From positions 1 to 15,841 of the forward strand of contig CAZPCZ010000029.1 of assembly GCA_964585225.1 (NCBI GenBank): a stretch of 15,841 bases of DNA, in the 5' to 3' direction. The notes beneath the pieces were generated by a model. That model saw only the letters and a program-made list of their open reading frames with translations. It was not told where the DNA came from and made no database searches. Origin of the DNA: CAZPCZ01 sp964585225 (lineage in GTDB: Bacteria; Patescibacteriota; Patescibacteriia; JACPHY01). The translations under genes and the position numbers were made by a program. Shown in pieces: positions 5,730-12,937 of this stretch (positions are counted from its first letter, which is position 1; each line of letters opens with the position of its first letter).

Positions 5730-6071
5730 CTAGGTCTTCGCTGCGGCGGGGGACGCCGCGCGTTCGCAGTGGACGTCGAGCGCATCGACGAAGAGCTGGC
5801 GGAACCAGGAGAAGCTCAGGCGTCCGTGGAAGCGCGCGAGTTGTTCCTCGCGCGACTGCCGGAGCCAGCACCACCGGGTGCAGTCGTACTCCGCGTGCGT
5901 GCGGAAACAGTCGTGGATCGTCTCGCGCCAGATCGTGAAGAACTGCGCGTCGAGGTCGTCGGTCAGGGCGCGCGCTCCGGCGGCGTGGATCGCTGCCGCG
6001 AGCGCATCAGCACCCCGTCGGAGTCCTTGCGTCCACGCCCTCCACTCTGCTCGCGTCATCTGGGTCGTCAC
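5730..6071 (-). CDS. Small unknown protein, W/C-rich
   Basis: I do not recognise this 113-aa protein. It is mostly helical, with MTRAEWRAWTQGLRRGADAL near the start, an aromatic and cysteine-rich middle (YDCTRWCWLRQSREEQLARF) and FSWFRQLFVDALDVHCERA near the end. No signal peptide or membrane segment is seen. The start is GTG 6071, fixed by a perfect AGGAGGTG 7 nt upstream, even though this places the first 65 nt inside the end of the DksA-like gene. That overlap indicates co-expression from the promoter at 6384-6412. Cysteines do not form CxxC pairs, so zinc binding is not supported. Confidence 0.75.
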   Translation of the reverse strand: MTTQMTRAEWRAWTQGLRRGADALAAAIHAAGARALTDDLDAQFFTIWRETIHDCFRTHAEYDCTRWCWLRQSREEQLARFHGRLSFSWFRQLFVDALDVHCERAASPAAAKT

Positions 6072-6354
6072 GGGCGTTCACCTCCTGTCCGGTCTGGCAG
6101 CGCGTACATCGGATCGCCGTTGGTCGGATGGCGAGTCGTCGGGGAGCGATGGCCTCGTCGCAATCGACGCATCGACCGTATCGCCCTCGATCGAGCTGCT
6201 CGAGCGCCGCATCGACTGCGGGGAGCTCCGACCACTCCTTGATCTTCCGAAGCACCGCCGGCGTGGTCGGATCCCGCAGCGCCGCGACGATCCGGTCACG
6301 CCGTGCGGTCAGCGCAGCGCGGATGTTCGCGGTGGAAAGAGCCTGCTGGTCCAT
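6007..6354 (-). CDS. DksA/TraR family zinc-finger protein
   Basis: The protein of 115 aa ends in a canonical C4 zinc finger: C62-x2-C65, 17 residues, C83-x2-C86, with the family context GRYGRCVDCDEAIAPRRL and IRCTRCQ. The N-terminal 55 residues form the coiled-coil-like helical arm (MDQQALSTANIRAALTARRD). DksA-type proteins bind in the RNA polymerase secondary channel and change initiation, usually with ppGpp. The arm is shorter than in E. coli DksA, closer to TraR-like or short DksA-like forms. The C-terminal 29 residues after the finger overlap the next gene and are probably unconstrained. GGGAGGTG lies 5 nt before the ATG, and a good promoter lies 30 nt upstream. Confidence 0.9.
   Translation of the reverse strand: MDQQALSTANIRAALTARRDRIVAALRDPTTPAVLRKIKEWSELPAVDAALEQLDRGRYGRCVDCDEAIAPRRLAIRPTAIRCTRCQTGQEVNARDDPDDASRVEGVDARTPTGC
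6079..6086 (-). promoter_or_regulatory. Strong ribosome binding site within dksA-like gene
   Basis: AGGAGGTG on the minus strand lies 7 nt before GTG 6071. It settles the start of the 113-aa gene and shows that the 65-nt overlap with the preceding frame is real. Confidence 0.75.
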
Positions 6355-6383
6355 GGCACACCTCCCTTCCTGGGGTGCCCGCT

Positions 6384-6412
6384 ACCGTATCGGAACCCGC
6401 GTTGACCGTCAA
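6384..6412 (-). promoter_or_regulatory. Sigma70-type promoter for the dksA-like gene
   Basis: On the minus strand TTGACG (6407-6412), a 17-nt spacer, and TACGGT (6384-6389). The predicted start near 6377 gives a leader of about 23 nt that contains the Shine-Dalgarno sequence. The same -10 form, TACGNT, recurs at three other promoters in the window. Confidence 0.7.
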
Positions 6413-6422
6413 GTCCCGCTCC

Positions 6423-8141
6423 TCATTCCGCCACGCTGAACACCTCTTCCGCCGTCGTGATCCCGTCGAGCGCCTTCAAGATGCCGTCCTGGACCATGGT
6501 GACCATCCCCTGCTTCACGGCGATCTCCTGCATCTGGTACTCTGAGACGTTCGCGGAGAGGATGATCGTCTCGATCTCCTTCGACATGGTGAAGACTTCG
6601 TAGATGCCCATGCGACCCTTGTAGCCGGTGTCGTGACACCCCTCACAGCCTTTGCCTTTCCAAAATTGTAGTGGTTTCGCCTCCCGTACCTTCCGTTCAT
6701 CCTCTGGAAGCGAGGCGATGATGCCCTTCACCCGCTCGAGGAGCTCCGGTGAAAGCTGGTCTTCCGCCTTACAGTCCTCGTGGATGCGGCGGACGAGTCG
6801 CTGGCCGATGACCGCGTTGAGCGCCGGTGCGAGGAGGAACGGTTTCACGCCCATGGAGAGGAAGCGGGGGATCGCGCCGGCGGCAGAGTTCGTGTGGATG
6901 GTCGAGAGCATGAGGTGGCCGGTGAGCGCGGCTTGGATCGCGACCTCCGCGGTCTCGAGGTCGCGGATCTCGCCGACCATGACGACGTCGGGGTCCTGAC
7001 GGAGGATGGAGCGGAGCCCCTTCGCGAACGTGTACTCCCGCGACGGATCGATCTGGCTCTGGTTGACGCCGGCAATTTTGAACTCGACCGGGTCCTCGAG
7101 TGTGATGATCTTCGTCTCTGGGTCGTTGAGCTTGTTCAGGATCGCGTAGAGCGTCGTCGACTTCCCGGATCCCGTCGGTCCGGTCGTGATGATCATGCCG
7201 TTCGGCCGCTCGACCTCGGTCTTCAACTGCTCCTGCGCGCGCCCACGGACGCCGAGCTGGTCGAACTGGAGCCCGGCGACCGACGACATGAGGAGCCGCA
7301 TGACGACGCTCTCACCCCATGCGGTCGGGAGCGTCGAGACGCGGACATCGATCTTGTCCTTCGTCAACGCGATGGTGAACCGTCCGTCCTGCGGGATGTC
7401 AGAGACGTTGAGCTTCAACCCTGAGAGGAGCTTGATGCGACTGATGAGCCGCGGCCAGATCTCCTTCGGGATCGCCGCGACCTGCCGGAGCACGCCATCA
7501 ATGCGGTACCGGAGCGCGATCTGCTTCTCCTCCGCCTCGATATGGATGTCGGAGGAGCGCGCCTGAATGGACCCGGCGATGATGAGCGTCGCGAGATCGG
7601 AGATGGACGCCGTCCGCGCCTTCTCCTCGAGAACCTTGAGGTTCGTGAGCTCTTGCTTGAAGCGCTCGAGGTCTGCCTCCGTGATCGTCACGCCGGTTTC
7701 GAGCGCCCGGGGTTGCGGAAGCGCATCGTAGAGCTTGGAGGCGTGGTGGAAGCTCTCCTCCGAGATCGCGTACACGCGCGCGTCGGCGTGGTGGCGCTCG
7801 CCGAGCTGGTAGACGAGCTCCTTCACCCGTTCATCGCTGGGGTTCAGCGCGCCGACGCGGATCTCCGTCTCGGTGTTCAGGAAGCAGATCGCCTTGAGGG
7901 ATTCCGCCTGCTCCCGCGGGATAGAGATGAGCGTCTCCGGTCCGATCGGGAACCCCTTGAGGTTGATGTACCCGACCCCGAGCGCCTTCGCGTGCGCCTC
8001 GACCTCGCGCTCCTTCGCGGAGAGCTCGAGCTGCCGCATCTTCTCCGCGAACTTCTCAGCAACAGCATCGGAGGTAACCTTCGGGGCACCGCCGCTCGTT
8101 CCTGCTCCGCGTTTCTTCAGAAGGTCGTCGATGGAGGACAC
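6423..8141 (-). CDS. pilB: Type IV pilus / type II secretion assembly ATPase (PilB/GspE family)
   Basis: This hexameric ATPase powers pilus extension or pseudopilus assembly at the inner membrane. The 572-aa protein has the N-terminal GspE domain (about 50-140), a linker with DLERFKQELTN, then the ATPase core. SDIHIE starts the PAS-like N2 part. Walker A is GPTGSGKST (K327), the Asp box TLEDPVEFKI, Walker B VVMVGEIRD and the His box LTGHLMLSTIHTN. The C-terminal zinc motif is reduced: CEGCHDTGYKGRMGIYEV keeps the second CxxC, but the first pair is only HEDCK, so zinc would need His or be absent. The start is GTG with no Shine-Dalgarno sequence, 10 nt from an AT-rich repeat element. No prepilin or PilC gene is nearby. 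GspE and PilB cannot be separated from sequence alone. Confidence 0.93.
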   Translation of the reverse strand: MSSIDDLLKKRGAGTSGGAPKVTSDAVAEKFAEKMRQLELSAKEREVEAHAKALGVGYINLKGFPIGPETLISIPREQAESLKAICFLNTETEIRVGALNPSDERVKELVYQLGERHHADARVYAISEESFHHASKLYDALPQPRALETGVTITEADLERFKQELTNLKVLEEKARTASISDLATLIIAGSIQARSSDIHIEAEEKQIALRYRIDGVLRQVAAIPKEIWPRLISRIKLLSGLKLNVSDIPQDGRFTIALTKDKIDVRVSTLPTAWGESVVMRLLMSSVAGLQFDQLGVRGRAQEQLKTEVERPNGMIITTGPTGSGKSTTLYAILNKLNDPETKIITLEDPVEFKIAGVNQSQIDPSREYTFAKGLRSILRQDPDVVMVGEIRDLETAEVAIQAALTGHLMLSTIHTNSAAGAIPRFLSMGVKPFLLAPALNAVIGQRLVRRIHEDCKAEDQLSPELLERVKGIIASLPEDERKVREAKPLQFWKGKGCEGCHDTGYKGRMGIYEVFTMSKEIETIILSANVSEYQMQEIAVKQGMVTMVQDGILKALDGITTAEEVFSVAE

Positions 8142-8150
8142 AAGTGGAAA

Positions 8151-8257
8151 TTTCTAATTACTCTAATTTCTAATTGACCTAATCAATACCCAATGCCCAA
8201 TTGTTGGGATTTGGTGCTTGGAATTTATTTAGAGTAATTAGATCAATTAGGGCAATT
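8151..8257. repeat. AT-rich heptamer inverted repeat between pilB and membrane protein gene
   Basis: This element is strongly AT-rich in a GC-rich genome. Words with a 7-nt period (TTTCTAA, TTACTCT, AATTTCT, AATTGAC, CTAATCA) on the left are answered by complements on the right (TTAGAGTAATTA, ATTAGATCAATT). It fills the spacer from the stop of the membrane protein (8259) to within 10 nt of the pilB GTG. It shares TTGGTGCTTGG (8211-8221) with the element at 9335-9345. Confidence 0.85.
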
Positions 8258-8258
8258 C

Positions 8259-9242
8259 TCATTTTCCGCGTCGCGCAGTGACGCGGGTGAGCCACGCCTC
8301 TGGCTCCTCCCCCTCGCCGGTCAGTCGGAGGTAGAGGAGCGTCCAGGCGGTCATGAGGAACGTCGTGAAGACCATGACGATGAGCACGAGGTACGCGACG
8401 AGCACGGTGATACCCGCGACGATGGCGATGGTGAGGATCGCACCATTCCCGTTCGCGATCGCGATGCCACCGAGGAACAGGAACGGGAGCGCGAGGACGA
8501 GGCTGCCAGCGGCCCACGCGGCGATGCTCAGGAAGTTTGCGGCGGTGAGGAGGAGCGATGCCTCGACGCTGATGAGCCAACGGTCACGGAGGAGCGTGAG
8601 CGCCTCGCGGAACGCGGTGAGCGCACCGCGTCGATCGAGCGTGACACCCGCGATCGCGTACGGCGTCGCGATGTGCACCACGGTGAGGAGGAGTGCGGTG
8701 ACGACGAACGCGATGATCCCGCGGACGGTCGCACGCGAGGTTTCGGCGAACGCAGTCGCGGTGAGCACGGAACCCCATGCGGTGAGGAGTGCGACCGTCA
8801 CCACCTTCGCGATGAGGTGGATGGTGAGGGTCGGCCAGAACCGCGCCTGCGCGCGCTGCCGGAGGTCACGGGGGATTGCCTTCGCTCGCGCGATGTGCTC
8901 GCCGGCGAGCACGAGCGCGTTCGTGCCGATCACCGCGAACCAGAGGACGGCGAGGAGGAACACAAGGATGACCACGCCGAGCGCACTGAGCGCCGCGACC
9001 GCGCCGGCGCCCGTGGCGATCGCTTGCGACCAGAGCGGGCCGATCCTGCTCAATGATCCCGCATTGAGGGCGAGGATCCTCGGGAGGATGTCCTGCGTCG
9101 GATCCGTTCCCGACACTTGGACGATTGCGGTCCCGAACCCGCTCCCGATGAGGAGACCAGCGAAGAGCGCGAATCCCCATAGCCGTCGCTCGCGCAGCGC
9201 CGTCCGCCATGCGGTTCTCAGGATGGGGAGGTAGAGGGACAC
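8259..9242 (-). CDS. Multi-pass membrane protein of unknown function
   Basis: The 327-aa protein is largely hydrophobic with about six membrane segments, near residues 22-45, 78-112, 138-165, 172-200, 225-252 and 258-300. A cytosolic-looking positive loop HIARAKAIPRDLRQRAQARF follows the second, and GALTAFREALTLLRDRW is an amphipathic stretch before the fifth. The tail is short and charged (TGEGEEPEAWLTRVTARRGK). The overall look is like poorly characterised integral membrane proteins with repeated F-x-EA-helix loops, but I cannot assign a family. The start is GTG without a Shine-Dalgarno sequence, 10 nt from a repeat element. Repeats flank the gene on both sides. Confidence 0.8.
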   Translation of the reverse strand: MSLYLPILRTAWRTALRERRLWGFALFAGLLIGSGFGTAIVQVSGTDPTQDILPRILALNAGSLSRIGPLWSQAIATGAGAVAALSALGVVILVFLLAVLWFAVIGTNALVLAGEHIARAKAIPRDLRQRAQARFWPTLTIHLIAKVVTVALLTAWGSVLTATAFAETSRATVRGIIAFVVTALLLTVVHIATPYAIAGVTLDRRGALTAFREALTLLRDRWLISVEASLLLTAANFLSIAAWAAGSLVLALPFLFLGGIAIANGNGAILTIAIVAGITVLVAYLVLIVMVFTTFLMTAWTLLYLRLTGEGEEPEAWLTRVTARRGK

Positions 9243-9250
9243 AGGAAGAG

Positions 9251-9383
9251 AATTTCTAATGACGAATTTCTAATTCCTAATCAAATCCCAATGAACGAAT
9301 GACCAACACAGACCACGTGGGCGGTACCTGGTCATTGGTGCTTGGGTATTAGGTATTGATTAGAAATTAGGAATTAGTAATTT
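9251..9383. repeat. AT-rich heptamer inverted repeat between membrane protein gene and ftsH
   Basis: The left arm includes AATTTCTAATTCCTAATC and GAATGACCA. The right arm includes TGGTCATTGG and GATTAGAAATTAGGAATTAG, its imperfect complement. The arms surround a GC-richer centre (about 9302-9330). CTAATCAAATCCCAAT (9277-9292) is repeated exactly at 12866-12881. The element spans the whole spacer between the ftsH stop and the next gene's GTG. Confidence 0.85.
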
Positions 9384-11291
9384 TCACTTCGCCGCTTCGC
9401 TTTCCGCCGCGACTCCGTCCTTTGTACTCTTTCCTTTCTTCTGTTGCCCTGCCTGCCATGCATGGGGGTGTTCCTCGAACATCGCTTCGAACTCGTCCTG
9501 CTCGATCGTCTCTTGATCGAGGAGATGTGAGGCGATTGCGTCGAGCTTCGCGCGTTTGTTCCGAATGATCTCCTCCGCGCGCTGCTGACTCGACCGGATG
9601 AGCGTATCCATCTCCGCGTCGATGTCCTCCGCGACCTTCTCGGAGTAATCGCGCTGTTCGGTGATTTCCCGCCCGAGGAAAATCAACTCCTCGTGCTCGC
9701 CGAACGTGCGCGGGCCGAGTCGGTCGCTCATGCCAAACTCTGTCACGAGACGGCGGGCGAGCCGCGTCGCGCTCCGGAGGTCGCTCGACGCGCCGGTCGT
9801 GAGCGCTTCGGCGCCGAACACCTCGCGCTCCGCGACGTACCCGCCGAGCATGACCGCGAGCTCGTCGAGGAACTCCTGACGAGAACGGAAACGCTTGTCC
9901 TCCATCGGGAGCTTGAGCGTGTACCCGGCGGCGTGCCCGCGCGAGATGATTGACACCTTCCGGACCGGGTCCGCGTGGGTGAGCTCGTGCGCGACGAGCG
10001 CGTGGCCGCCCTCATGGAAGGCGGTGATCCGCCGCTCCTGCTCGGAGATAACCCGACTCTTCCGTTCCGGGCCGAGGAGCACCTTCTCAATGGATTCGAG
10101 GAGCTCCACCATGCCGATTTTCTTCTTGTCCCGACGCGCGGCGAGGAGCGCGCCTTCATTCACGAGGTTCGCGAGGTCAGCGCCGGAGAACCCCGGCGTG
10201 CGTTCCGCGAGCCGACGGACGACGACGTTCCCGGCGAGCGGCTTGCCCACGAGATGCACATGGAGGATCTCCTCGCGGTCCCGAATGTCGGGCAGGTCGA
10301 GGACGACGCGACGGTCGAACCGACCGGGTCGCAAGAGCGCGGGGTCCAGGACATCAGGGCGGTTGGTCGCCCCCAATACGACCACTCCTATGTTCGGGTC
10401 GAACCCATCCATCTCGACGAGGATCTGGTTCAGGGTCTGCTCGCGCTCATCGTGCCCGCCACCGAGCCCCGCGCCGCGCTGTCGCCCCACCGCGTCGAGC
10501 TCATCCACAAACACGATGCACGGCGCTTGCTTCTTCGCGCGCTGAAATAAGCTACGCACGCGTGAAGCGCCCACACCAACAAACATTTCTACAAATTCTG
10601 ACGCGCTCATGTGGAGGAACGGGACGTTCGCCTCGTTCGCGACCGCGCGCGCAATGAGCGTCTTCCCGGTCCCCGGCGGCCCCATGAGGAGCACGCCCTT
10701 CGGAATCTTCGCGCCGAGCGCGGTGAACTTCTTCGGGTGCTTGAGGAACTCGACGACCTCCTGGAGCTCCTCCTTCGCCTCTTTCAATCCCGCGACGTCC
10801 TTGAACAGGGTCTTCTGCTTCTCGTCCTTCTGCGCCTCCCGCACACGCGCCTGCCCGAACATGAGTGCGCGGGTGTTCGCGCCCTGCACCTGCCGCATCA
10901 TGTAGAAAATGAACCCGCCGATGAGGAGGAATGGAATGAGGAACGGGAGGAGCGTCCCGAGCCAGAAGGCGAGGCCGCCTTCCTCCTTCACCTCGAGCGC
11001 GATCTTCTCGTACGCGGCTGGCTCGAGCCCGTAGCTGCGGAAGAGCTCGGGGACCGAGGTGCTCGGCTCCTTGCGGACGATCGCGGTCGAGCCATCCGTC
11101 ATGGACACGGTGAGCTTCAGGCCCTCAATGGTAATCGCCTTCACCTTCTCGTCCCGGATGCGCGCGACGAGCTCATCAATGCCGATCGGCTGCGGCTTCG
11201 CGAGCGGGACGTTGTACAGGCTGAACGCCGCCGCCACGATGAGGAAGACCACGAGGATGGCCAGTGGGTGCTTCGCGGGTGGGGTTCTCAT
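9384..11291 (-). CDS. ftsH: ATP-dependent zinc metalloprotease FtsH
   Basis: FtsH is the membrane-anchored AAA+ protease that degrades misfolded membrane proteins and short-lived regulators. The 635-aa chain has two N-terminal membrane segments (about 9-28 and 109-132) around a short extracytoplasmic domain. The AAA module follows with Walker A GPPGTGKT (K210), Walker B CIVFVDELDAVGRQRG, and the sensor and arginine-finger region TNRPDVLDPALLRPGRFDRR. The M41 peptidase has HEGGH at 426-430, where the family usually has HEAGH, and TTGASSDLRSAT with the third zinc-ligand region. The length is normal. The tail HAWQAGQQKKGKSTKDG is low complexity. A promoter at 11303-11331 would start transcription only a few bases before the ATG, so translation may be leaderless; no Shine-Dalgarno sequence is present. 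Confidence 0.96.
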   Translation of the reverse strand: MRTPPAKHPLAILVVFLIVAAAFSLYNVPLAKPQPIGIDELVARIRDEKVKAITIEGLKLTVSMTDGSTAIVRKEPSTSVPELFRSYGLEPAAYEKIALEVKEEGGLAFWLGTLLPFLIPFLLIGGFIFYMMRQVQGANTRALMFGQARVREAQKDEKQKTLFKDVAGLKEAKEELQEVVEFLKHPKKFTALGAKIPKGVLLMGPPGTGKTLIARAVANEANVPFLHMSASEFVEMFVGVGASRVRSLFQRAKKQAPCIVFVDELDAVGRQRGAGLGGGHDEREQTLNQILVEMDGFDPNIGVVVLGATNRPDVLDPALLRPGRFDRRVVLDLPDIRDREEILHVHLVGKPLAGNVVVRRLAERTPGFSGADLANLVNEGALLAARRDKKKIGMVELLESIEKVLLGPERKSRVISEQERRITAFHEGGHALVAHELTHADPVRKVSIISRGHAAGYTLKLPMEDKRFRSRQEFLDELAVMLGGYVAEREVFGAEALTTGASSDLRSATRLARRLVTEFGMSDRLGPRTFGEHEELIFLGREITEQRDYSEKVAEDIDAEMDTLIRSSQQRAEEIIRNKRAKLDAIASHLLDQETIEQDEFEAMFEEHPHAWQAGQQKKGKSTKDGVAAESEAAK

Positions 11292-11302
11292 AGCGCACCC
11301 CT

Positions 11303-11331
11303 AGCGTACCGTGAAGCCAAAACGACGACAA
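11303..11331 (-). promoter_or_regulatory. Promoter of ftsH
   Basis: TTGTCG (11326-11331), 17 nt, TACGCT (11303-11308) on the minus strand. The -10 ends 11 nt before the ftsH ATG, which implies a leader of about 5 nt. The -35 falls within the T-rich tail of the S1 gene terminator. Confidence 0.65.
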
Positions 11332-11332
11332 A

Positions 11333-11356
11333 CCGCTCCGATGGCCATCGGAGCGG
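11333..11356 (-). terminator. Terminator of the S1-domain gene
   Basis: A perfect 24-nt palindrome, CCGCTCCGATGG-CCATCGGAGCGG, is followed on the minus strand by TTTGTCGTCGTTTT. It lies 16 nt after the S1 gene stop, as expected for a rho-independent terminator, and separates that gene from ftsH. Confidence 0.85.
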
Positions 11357-11372
11357 CGTGCCGCGCACCACG

Positions 11373-12677
11373 TCACGCGGTAGCCTCGCCAGCTGACGTC
11401 GACTGCTCCGCTGGCGCCACACCGGAAGCGTCGACCGTCGCCTCGATTCCCTGACTCACTGATTCACTGATCCCTGATTCACTGGCTCCCGTCTTCACGC
11501 TCAACCCGAGTCGGTGCTCCTTCGCGTCAATCGAGATGATCGTGAACGTCCGCTGATCCCCAATCTTCGCGACCTCATCCGGTGTATTCGGTGGCGGATC
11601 CCCGAGCTCTGAGACGTGCGCGAGGCCGTGGATCTCCGGGTCGAGTTCCACAAAGAGTCCGAACGGCTGCACTTTCACCACCCGTCCCTCAACGCGCTGT
11701 CCGACGTGGTACCGCTCCGCCGCCTGGAGCCAGGGGTCTTCGGTGAGTCGTTTGAGGGAGAGGAAGATTTTTGACCCCTCAATGTTGATAATCTGGCAAC
11801 GGACGTGTTCGCCGATCTTCACGATGTCCCGTGGATGATCAACGCGCTTCCAGGAGAGCTCAGAGATGTGGATGAGCCCCTCGAGGTAGGAGTCCGCGGG
11901 AGCCGCGCTGCTCACACCCTCCCCGTCGCTGACCGGGAACCGGACGAACACCCCGAAGTCCGCGAGCGCGGTGACCATGCCATCGATCGTGTCGCCGGCG
12001 TGGTACTGGGCGAGCACGTCGCCTTGGCGTTCCTCCCATGCCGCCTTCTCCGAAACGATGAGCTTCTCCTCCTTCGGATCAACATCAATGACCTTCACGT
12101 CGAATGGTTTCCCGACGAACGTCTTGAGTTTCTCGAGGATTTTCTGACGGTCACCGCCGGAGATGCGCGGGTAGTTCCCGGGGGAGAGCTGCGAGACCGG
12201 GAGGAACCCCTGGACGTTTCCGAGTTGAATCAAGAGGCCCCCCTTATTCGCCTCGAGCACGCGCACCGGCGTAATCGTTCCGGTCCGACGGAGCTCCTCG
12301 AGGACGTTCCAGGCCTTCCGATGCCCGGCGGCGCGGAACGAGAGCTCGACGAACCCGCGCTCGTTCTCAAGGTCAACGACCGTCGCCTCAACCTCGTCAC
12401 TCACCTTGAGGCCCGTCGTCATCCCCGAGGCGTCGAGGAGCTCTGGACCGCGGATGATACCGGGGCGGAATCCCGGGAGGTCCACCTTCACCTCGTTTCG
12501 TCCAATGCCGACGATGGTCCCGCGGACGAGGTCGCCGACCTTCGGGATTTTGAGGTACGCCTTATCGACGAGCAACGCCTTGAGATCCGCGGGGCCCGTC
12601 GCAGCCGGTGCGGCGGTGGTCGTCGAGACGTCCGAAGGCGGATCAGTTTTCACGCTGGTCTTCGTGAAGAATCCCAT
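11373..12677 (-). CDS. rpsA: S1 RNA-binding domain protein (ribosomal protein S1-like)
   Basis: The 434-aa protein has four S1 OB-fold domains at about 46-115, 134-212, 226-309 and 324-395, the last two most typical (HAGDTIDGMVTALADFGVFV, LEGLIHISELSW, GLAHVSELGDPPPNTPDEV). S1 holds mRNA on the 30S subunit; four-domain forms are usual outside proteobacteria. Domain 3 has an extra loop at about 248-263 (PVSDGEGVSSAAPADSY), where most S1 domains go straight from GVFV to the LEGL strand. The tail after domain 4 contains SESGISESVSQ, encoded by an octamer repeat. The N-terminal 30 residues are low complexity. It is transcribed alone: its own promoter and structured leader lie upstream and a terminator downstream. 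The gene symbol rests on domain layout. Confidence 0.88.
   Translation of the reverse strand: MGFFTKTSVKTDPPSDVSTTTAAPAATGPADLKALLVDKAYLKIPKVGDLVRGTIVGIGRNEVKVDLPGFRPGIIRGPELLDASGMTTGLKVSDEVEATVVDLENERGFVELSFRAAGHRKAWNVLEELRRTGTITPVRVLEANKGGLLIQLGNVQGFLPVSQLSPGNYPRISGGDRQKILEKLKTFVGKPFDVKVIDVDPKEEKLIVSEKAAWEERQGDVLAQYHAGDTIDGMVTALADFGVFVRFPVSDGEGVSSAAPADSYLEGLIHISELSWKRVDHPRDIVKIGEHVRCQIINIEGSKIFLSLKRLTEDPWLQAAERYHVGQRVEGRVVKVQPFGLFVELDPEIHGLAHVSELGDPPPNTPDEVAKIGDQRTFTIISIDAKEHRLGLSVKTGASESGISESVSQGIEATVDASGVAPAEQSTSAGEATA
11453..11484. repeat. GATTCACT array in the 3' end of the S1 gene
   Basis: Units GACTCACT, GATTCACT, GATCCCT, GATTCACT, GGCTCCC with a 7-8 nt period. They encode the Ser/Glu-rich segment after the fourth S1 domain, in a tail likely to tolerate insertion. 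Confidence 0.7.
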
Positions 12678-12689
12678 AGAAATGAAACA

Positions 12690-12776
12690 CCACCGTCGTC
12701 GGTGAGCCGCCTCCTGAGCGAAGGCAGCCCCAGTCTTACATCCAGGACCGCGGTGGAACGGTCGCCGGAGACTGGG
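12690..12776 (-). promoter_or_regulatory. Structured 5' leader of the S1 gene
   Basis: On the minus strand CCCAGTCT (12769-12776) pairs with AGACTGGG (12729-12736), 8 bp. Inside, CCGG-C-GACCG pairs with CGGTC-CTGG, 9 bp including one G-U, with one bulged base. Downstream, GCTGCCT can pair with AGGCGGC and CACCG with CGGTG. The whole lies between the predicted start of transcription (about 12785) and the ATG at 12677, with an AGGAGG in the second stem-loop region. It could be an autoregulatory r-protein leader; this is inferred from fold alone. Confidence 0.5.
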
Positions 12777-12791
12777 ATGAGCGCTGGAAGC

Positions 12792-12820
12792 AGCGTAGCA
12801 GGGACAGCGGGGAGGGGCAA
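12792..12820 (-). promoter_or_regulatory. Promoter of the S1 gene
   Basis: TTGCCC (12815-12820), 17 nt, TACGCT (12792-12797) on the minus strand, with the same spacing and -10 as the ftsH promoter. It predicts a leader of about 108 nt. Confidence 0.55.
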
Positions 12821-12837
12821 GTGGTAGGATGGGAGCG

Positions 12838-12936
12838 AGAATGACGAATGACCAATTTCTAATTTCTAATCAAATCCCAATACCCAATGACCAAATCCGA
12901 CATTAGAAATTAGGAATTAGGCATTAGAAATTTATC
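12838..12936. repeat. AT-rich heptamer inverted repeat upstream of the 231-aa gene
   Basis: The left part has GAATGACGAATGACCAATTT and CTAATTTCTAATC; the right part has CATTAGAAATTAGGAATTAG and GCATTAGAAATTT. It shares CTAATCAAATCCCAAT with the element near ftsH. It ends about 6 nt before the ATG at 12938; no Shine-Dalgarno sequence is present. Confidence 0.85.
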
Positions 12937-12937
12937 T

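Noticed and set aside
7542..8177. A 211-residue plus-strand frame opposite pilB
   Set aside because: It is the antisense shadow of the PilB N-terminal domain, full of Arg/Leu/Glu typical of such shadows.
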